This document shows positions 33,339 to 37,311 of a stretch of 37,311 bases of DNA, piece by piece. A program made the position numbers and the translations under genes. The DNA is taken from NCBI GenBank assembly GCA_004335635.1, contig QAXH01003238.1:1-37311 (forward strand). Reading direction: 5' to 3'. The number at the start of each line of letters is the position of its first letter. Position 1 is the first letter of the stretch. The DNA is from Chloromonas sp. AAM2 (lineage: Eukaryota; Chlorophyta; Chlorophyceae; Chlamydomonadales; Chlamydomonadaceae). The notes beneath the pieces were generated by a model. It was not told where the DNA came from. It ran no database searches and saw only the letters and a list, made by a program, of their open reading frames with translations.

Positions 33339-33933
33339 ATGTGCAACAAGGTGACCCGCAAGCGGCTCGAGGTATGTGGCGGCATCCGATGAACGTCATA
33401 GAGCGTATCCAACCCCAGCCTGCCATTGAGATGTGTTTGCCCGCTGCATCGCCCTGCAGTGGTTCAAGTACGCAGTCTACATATCTGTGCCCTTGGTATT
33501 CGGCTACGGCTTGGGTCGCTGGCCTGGGTTCTGGGAGAGCGCCACGCAGTATGTGAGTTGGATCCTCAGATCACCTCAACCACAACTGAGCCATGGTTTC
33601 CTTGTCTGTTTAAAGATCGCCTGCGGATGACAATGTGTCTGCCCGTGCATCATGCTCACAGCCGTGTCAACCCATGCACACGCCCACACGCCATGCTGCC
33701 AGCTCACTGTTGACATGACATGCACTGCCTTTCCTACTTACACGTCTTCTCACGAATGCTCGCAGATACCTTCTGCAGCTGCCAACCCTTCAGGACCCTA
33801 CCTTCCCAAGGAGCTAACTCAGCACAGACCCACACTCCAGACCGAGTTCCAGAAACTCGCTCTCGAACGTGCACTAGACGACGCACTTGCCGACGCTCGC
33901 AAGAACAGGGGTGAGGACAAGCCATCCTCCTAA
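33339..33933 (+). CDS. PET100-like mitochondrial protein, 3 exons; upstream cistron
   Basis: Exons 33339-33371, 33460-33552 and 33766-33933 give 97 aa. The N-terminus KRLE|WFKYAVYISVPLVFGYG aligns with the LEVF-aromatic-transmembrane start of PET100, a cytochrome c oxidase assembly factor anchored in the mitochondrial inner membrane. A single transmembrane segment (about residues 14-30) is followed by a Pro-containing stretch and a charged helical tail (FQKLALERALDDALADARK). Size and layout fit PET100, but similarity is short, so another small single-pass mitochondrial protein is possible. The acceptor CTGCAG|TGG at 33460 is chosen because it restores the LE-WFKY junction. The spliced ORF contains no ATG after its start codon in any frame, and its stop lies 21 nt before the next start codon. 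Confidence 0.7.
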
Positions 33934-33954
33934 TCACACTCTTTGACGCATTCC

Positions 33955-36595
33955 ATGGGCAAGGAAAAGGCCTTGGTGACTGGAGGAGCAGGATTCTTGG
34001 GGCAGCACTTGGTCCAGCAGCTTCTAGACACCGGCAAATACGATGTTTACATCTTTGATATCCGTGACACGGGCTCCGCCAAGGCTCCAGTCATAGTGGG
34101 TGACCTGCGCAAGCCGGAGCAGGTGGCAGCAGCCGTGAAGGACTGTGCGGTGGTGTTCCACTGCGCCACAGCAGCACCCACAGGCCAGAATGCACTCAAC
34201 AACGAGCTCATGTACTCTGTGAATGTGGAGGGCACAGCTAACGTCATCCAGGCGTGTGTGGACTGCGGTGTCACGCGTCTGGTGAGTGATGAGATCATGT
34301 GAGAGTTGGTGCAGTTGGTGATGAGATGTGATTGCAACAGCCTTGGCCATTAATTCTAATGCAACGTGCAAGGCATGCACGCAAACAAACGGCAAGCATA
34401 TTTTGGCTTGTGTCAGCGATTGCCATCTCTCGCTCCACACCTGGCATCTTGCACTGTGCCAGTCGTGCCATTCGCTTGTCACTTCCTTGCATTGTATCAG
34501 CAGTAACTGTGAGCACTCGTCTTTTTGCCTGCGTAACATGCGGCCCATGTGTTGTTGTTGTCCGTCATGGCCTTTCCCGCGTCACTTTGCCTGCATGGCC
34601 ACCCTGTGTGTTGCAGGTGTTCACAAGCTCTGCCTCGGTGGTGTTCGATGGCCGGAAGCTGGACTTTGTGACGGAGGAGCAGCCCTACGCTGCCAAGCCC
34701 ATGGACTACTACACAAGCACAAAGGTGTGCATGCTTCCGTTGGGCAACGCAAGCGCTGACTACCGAGTGTCATGTCACTACAATGACTCACCACATTCAA
34801 GGAACAGGAACGATGACTAGGCCGAAGCACCTCCCTGGCCAACGCAGGAATGTCGACCCTGATTATGTGACTGGCCATCGCTGACAAGCTGATTCTTCTT
34901 GCCAATCGCATCAACTTATTCAAAATCAAACATATTGATTAACGAATATTGGGCGCAGATCATGGCTGAGAAGCTTATTCTCGAGGCCAATGGCAAGGGA
35001 GGTCTGAGCACTGTGGCTCTGAGGCCCAGTGCAATCTTCGGAGAGAACGATCCCATATTCATACCGACTGCCATCAAACAGGTGGGCAGCATACATACAC
35101 ATACAATTGTACATGCCACAGTAGTACAGAGAGTGTGAGAGAGAGCAAGTGACACAGGCTTCACAAGCTAGGGCGAGTCTACGACAGCATGGAAGCAGGC
35201 AGCGGAAACCGGGAAGGTGCACAACAGGTCCAGCTGCTCAAACGAGCAGAGGCAAGATTGCAGCTGATGTCTGCTGGCCTATAATTGACAGAAGTTGATG
35301 CAGATGCCTGTGTAAGTGCAGTACGTTGCTGTGCCTGCCATGAACACGGGAAGCAAACCTGATGCATGTGCTTCTGCTTTTTGTCCCCTTGCAGGCCAAG
35401 TTGGGAAAGATGAAGTACATCATCGGCGACGGCAAGAACATGATCGACTTCACGTACGTGGGCAACGTGGCACAGTCACACCTGGACGTGAGTCAGCAGA
35501 TGGCAGACACCATGTGGGGAACGCGAACAATCTGTCTGCTCAATTCCCTGCATGGCAATGCGATGAATGCTCGTTTATAGTACCTGCAATGCGTAAGCTG
35601 CAGGGCCAATAGGATAGTAGCTGTTGACGTGCACGTGACTTGGTCTGCTTGTATTCTACCTTACAATGTTGCTATCCAACACGCATGCAACAATGGGTGT
35701 GCGGCACCCACCAGCCTGTTTTGAAGGGATTCATGCAGCAGTACAAGTGCAAATGGTTATGCACACCCTGATTAGCTCAACAATGCTTTGTGAGCCCACA
35801 TGAGCTTCCACATCCGCATTCTTTAGTGAATCCATGCAGCTGTAGAACTGAACTTGGTTGGGCGTGCTGTGATCACACCAACACTGTTGCCTCCTCTCCA
35901 CAGGCTGCGGACGCGCTGGCTGATCCCAAGCGGCGCGAAAACGTCGCCGGACGCCCGTTTTTCATCACCAACCAGGAGCCCAGGCTGTTCTGGGGCATGA
36001 TGGGCGACGTGTGTGAGGGCCTGGGCTACGTGCGGCCGCACATCCGCCTGCCCTTTTATCTGATCTTCGTGGTGGCCTGCTTGTTTGAGTACGTCATCCG
36101 GCCGCTCATCAAGCCCTTTAAGAAGCTGGACACGGACTTCACTGTCAACAGGTGGGACCAGGTCATCTGTACATGGGATGCAGGTGAACTGGACAGCATA
36201 CAAGCAGCATGCTTGGATGGAGGTAGTGTCATCATCATGGGTTTTGGCACGTGGCTTGTCTGCAAACGTAGTTTTGAGACTTGCTGGCTTGAGTGTAGTG
36301 TCAAACCATTAGTACGCATAGTCTTTGGACCAGGAACAGACGGGCTACTTGATCTGCAACTTTTGTCCTGCCGAGACTGTTTGTTGTACGCTTTTACATG
36401 ATCTGCTGCGCACTGCTGATCTGTTCTTTGCGCAGAATCTTAATCGCCACAACTCAGCGGACGTTCAGCTGCGAAGCAGCACGTATCCATCTGGGCTATC
36501 AGCCCAAGGTTAGCATGTCGGACGCTGTGGCAAGGACCCTCAAGACCTTTGGTCACCTGAAAAACCCAGATCACATGGCGTCCAAGCGTGATTGA
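33955..36595 (+). CDS. 3-beta-HSD / sterol-4-alpha-carboxylate 3-dehydrogenase family, 6 exons
   Basis: NAD(P)-dependent short-chain dehydrogenase. The closest families are the C4-demethylation enzymes of sterol synthesis (NSDHL/ERG26/plant 3-beta-HSD-D), which oxidise and decarboxylate 4-alpha-carboxysterols at the ER. Exons: 33955-34281, 34617-34724, 34959-35081, 35395-35487, 35904-36151 and 36436-36595, giving 352 aa, a typical length. The Rossmann motif TGGAGFLG lies near residue 9, followed by VFHCATAAPTG and FTSSASVVFDG. The catalytic motif is YTSTK (Y141, K145), followed by LEANGKGG, ALRPSAIFGENDP, YIIGDGKNMIDFTYVGNVA and ITNQEP. A hydrophobic helix (LPFYLIFVVACLFEYVI) could anchor it in the membrane. 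There is no reticulon domain, unlike some plant homologues. The ATG at 33955 begins the classic N-terminus and sits 21 nt after the upstream stop. It probably shares a transcript with the PET100-like ORF. Confidence 0.93.
34877..34912 (+). pseudogene. Decayed copy of sterol dehydrogenase exon 3 start
   Basis: This stretch in intron 2 translates IADKLILLANR, against MAEKLILEANG at the start of real exon 3, 85 bases downstream. About 26 of 36 bases match. It shares AAGCTGATTC with the distant fragment at 26182-26206. It is not part of the gene model. Confidence 0.55.
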
Positions 36596-37311
36596 TGCAC
36601 ATTACACAACCTTAGTCTTTTGGGGCTTGGATGGGGTTTGCACGGCAGTTATCCTTACGCAAGCTGATGCCAGCATGATCAGCACAACTGTGAATTTTAT
36701 CGTGTTCTTGTGCTCTGTGTTGTCGGACACAATTTGGAGACACGCACGACATTTCCAACTTATTGTCTTGTAACGGCCAAGTGCAGTTTGACCTTTCCAG
36801 GGGCCTTACAGCAGTAGGGTTGGATCTACAAGACCAGTCCTGCACAGTCGATCAATTGCGAGGCATGGATATCTCAGTTCAGCAGTGCTGTAGAGTCACC
36901 ATGTGGTAATGGAATTGAGATGCAGTTGTTAGGTGTGGCCACGAAAGGTGTTGTGTCTCTCATGTGTTGGGCTTCCGTACACTGACCTGTGCAGCAGCAG
37001 ACTGTGTCCCGCGAGACAGCAAGGTAGTTTTTGAACAAACTGTCTCTGCGATGCCTCCTTCCACACACCGAGTGTGTGGACTATGCATGGCTCCACTTGC
37101 GTGCGTTCCATCGCACACGCATCACAAATGGCTACCAGGTGCATGGTGACCCTGTGCCGTTGTGATGGTCGCCCATCTCTCCATTTTGTGGGTGAGCAAC
37201 ATGCCCTCAGCCCTGGATTTAAAGGTTAGAATTCTACATGCAACTCTACAGGCAACATTTACAGGTTTTGTATAGTAGAGGTATAAGAACTGTAGTAAGA
37301 CTGTCCGTGCT
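36596..37311. other. 3' UTR and downstream non-coding sequence
   Basis: No further gene is seen to the right edge. The first part should be the 3' UTR of the sterol dehydrogenase transcript. Confidence 0.5.
36769..36773 (+). terminator. TGTAA polyadenylation signal of the sterol dehydrogenase
   Basis: TGTAA lies 174 bases after the stop codon of the plus-strand sterol dehydrogenase, at a usual chlorophyte distance. It would serve both cistrons if the PET100-like ORF is co-transcribed. Confidence 0.5.

Noticed and set aside
33433..33459. Longer version of PET100-like exon 2 starting further upstream
   Set aside because: The frame VFARCIALQ is open here, but no suitable acceptor precedes it and it would separate the LE motif from the aromatic transmembrane start seen in the family.
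1..37311. tRNA, rRNA, bacterial operons, riboswitches or plasmid features
   Set aside because: No cloverleaf, rRNA or prokaryotic signals were recognised. All well-supported genes are spliced eukaryotic genes.

Overview
This is a nuclear segment from an intron-rich eukaryote, most likely a green alga (Chlorophyta). The evidence is dense short spliced exons with GT-AG and some GC-AG introns, plant/algal-like protein sequences, TGTAA motifs (the chlorophyte polyadenylation signal) downstream of two genes, and abundant (AC/TG)n and (AAC)n microsatellites. The species cannot be named from sequence alone. Exon models were built by hand from reading frame, splice sites and family knowledge. For every multi-exon gene the summed exon length keeps one reading frame throughout.

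Layout. 86-3644 (-): type I DnaJ/Hsp40 (DNAJA-like) co-chaperone, 9 exons, C-terminal end uncertain. 3645-6831: intergenic, with one copy of a dispersed repeat and foldback (MITE-like) elements. 6832-17162 (-): regulatory subunit 3 of protein phosphatase 4 (PP4R3/SMEK), 20 exons, 895 aa. 17163-17502: short divergent promoter region. 17503-21922 (+): RNase H2 catalytic subunit A, 9 exons, 311 aa, last intron GC-AG; a second dispersed-repeat copy lies in its intron 2. 22205-22845: terminal-inverted-repeat element with an internal ORF. 22905-23075: a well-preserved foldback element. 23911-24736 (-): ankyrin-repeat protein in one long exon. 24737-26494: mostly non-coding, with tandem repeats, a third dispersed-repeat copy and a short copy of an exon start from a gene 8.7 kb away. 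26495-33100 (-): secreted glycoside hydrolase family 79-like enzyme, 12 exons, 542 aa, two introns best read as GC-AG. 33101-33338: divergent promoter region. 33339-33933 (+): PET100-like mitochondrial protein, 97 aa. 33955-36595 (+): 3-beta-hydroxysteroid dehydrogenase / sterol-4-alpha-carboxylate 3-dehydrogenase family protein, 6 exons, 352 aa.

Most notable: the PET100-like ORF ends 21 nt before the ATG of the sterol dehydrogenase. There is no polyadenylation signal between them, and the spliced upstream ORF has no internal ATG in any frame. This is the architecture expected of a bicistronic green-algal mRNA translated by leaky scanning. A second theme is repeated small duplications of acceptor-plus-exon-start segments left as relics inside introns and intergenic DNA.

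The genes are otherwise unrelated housekeeping functions: protein folding, phosphatase regulation, ribonucleotide removal, polysaccharide hydrolysis, cytochrome oxidase assembly and sterol synthesis. Nothing suggests a functional cluster beyond the paired PET100-like/sterol dehydrogenase unit.
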